Part shown: piece by piece, positions 14,093 through 14,141 of the stretch | How positions within the stretch are numbered: position 1 is the stretch's first letter | Layout: every line of letters begins with the position of its first letter | Origin: JAIOYV01 sp964388245 | Lineage (GTDB): Bacteria; Bacteroidota; Bacteroidia; Bacteroidales; M50B96 | Assembly (NCBI GenBank): GCA_964388245.1 | Contig: CAYLZH010000124.1 | Location: forward strand, 1 to 14,141 | Direction: 5' to 3' | DNA: 14,141 bases | Position numbers and translations under genes: made by a program | The notes under the pieces: model-generated | The model's input: only the letters and a program-made list of their open reading frames with translations | What the model was told of the DNA's origin: nothing | Databases searched by the model: none

Positions 14093-14141
14093 TTTTTGTA
14101 TTTAATATTTTACTTATCTTTGCAGTCCGAAAATCGGGCCT
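14093..14141 (+). promoter_or_regulatory. Strong Bacteroidota-type promoter at the right edge
   Basis: TTTTTG (14093-14098) and TATCTTTG (14115-14122) form a -33/-7 pair with 16 nt between, the best promoter match in the window. The expected transcript starts around 14128. A small hairpin CCGA-AAA-TCGG (14127-14137) lies there, and the final GGGCCT (14136-14141) would fit the 5' end of a tRNA, but the window stops before this can be judged. Confidence 0.6.

Noticed and set aside
1..14141. CRISPR array, phage defence island or integrative element
   Set aside because: No regularly spaced long repeats, cas-like, integrase, transposase or toxin-antitoxin genes are visible on either strand.

Overview
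The window looks like chromosomal DNA of a facultatively anaerobic member of the Bacteroidota, probably near the Marinilabiliales/Prolixibacteraceae, although genus and species cannot be fixed from sequence alone. The evidence is an AT-rich composition, several TAnnTTTG-type -7 promoter elements, mostly weak or absent Shine-Dalgarno sites with a few strong AGGAGG exceptions, a Bacteroidota-style TonB protein, a GIN-domain (DUF2807) lipoprotein and many secreted or lipidated proteins. I see no insertion sequence, integrase, CRISPR array or complete RNA gene.

Layout. Positions 1-913 (minus strand) hold an ECF-type sigma factor followed by the start of a zinc-finger anti-sigma-like protein cut by the window edge. 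Divergently, 1102-1806 encodes a TonB-type energy transducer. A polytopic GT39-like (GT-C) glycosyltransferase lies on the minus strand at 1867-3555. Its 213-bp divergent intergenic region carries candidate promoters and repeats and faces the central feature, a periplasmic nitrate reductase operon at 3769-10448 in the order napA-napG-napH-napB-napL-like-napD. Then come a GIN-domain lipoprotein and a small outer-membrane barrel-like protein (10696-12099), a YihX-like HAD phosphatase on the minus strand (12144-12785), and methylthioribose-1-phosphate isomerase mtnA (12976-14082). A strong-looking promoter at the right edge drives something outside the window.

How the genes work together. NapH (membrane, four Fe-S-type cysteine groups) and NapG (Tat-exported, four [4Fe-4S] motifs) should oxidise quinol and pass electrons to the di-haem cytochrome NapB, which feeds NapA, the Tat-exported Mo-bisMGD/[4Fe-4S] nitrate reductase. 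NapD is the expected Tat-signal chaperone for NapA. The gene order, including a periplasmic WD40-like protein between napB and napD, matches the Campylobacter jejuni napAGHBLD order as I recall it. No napC, napF or nitrite reductase gene is in the window.

The most notable points are the Campylobacter-like nap layout in a Bacteroidota background, NapB made as a probable lipoprotein, an unexplained 340-bp gap between the napL-like gene and napD, and clustered phased repeats and inverted repeats upstream of napA. I found no wholly new defence or mobile system.
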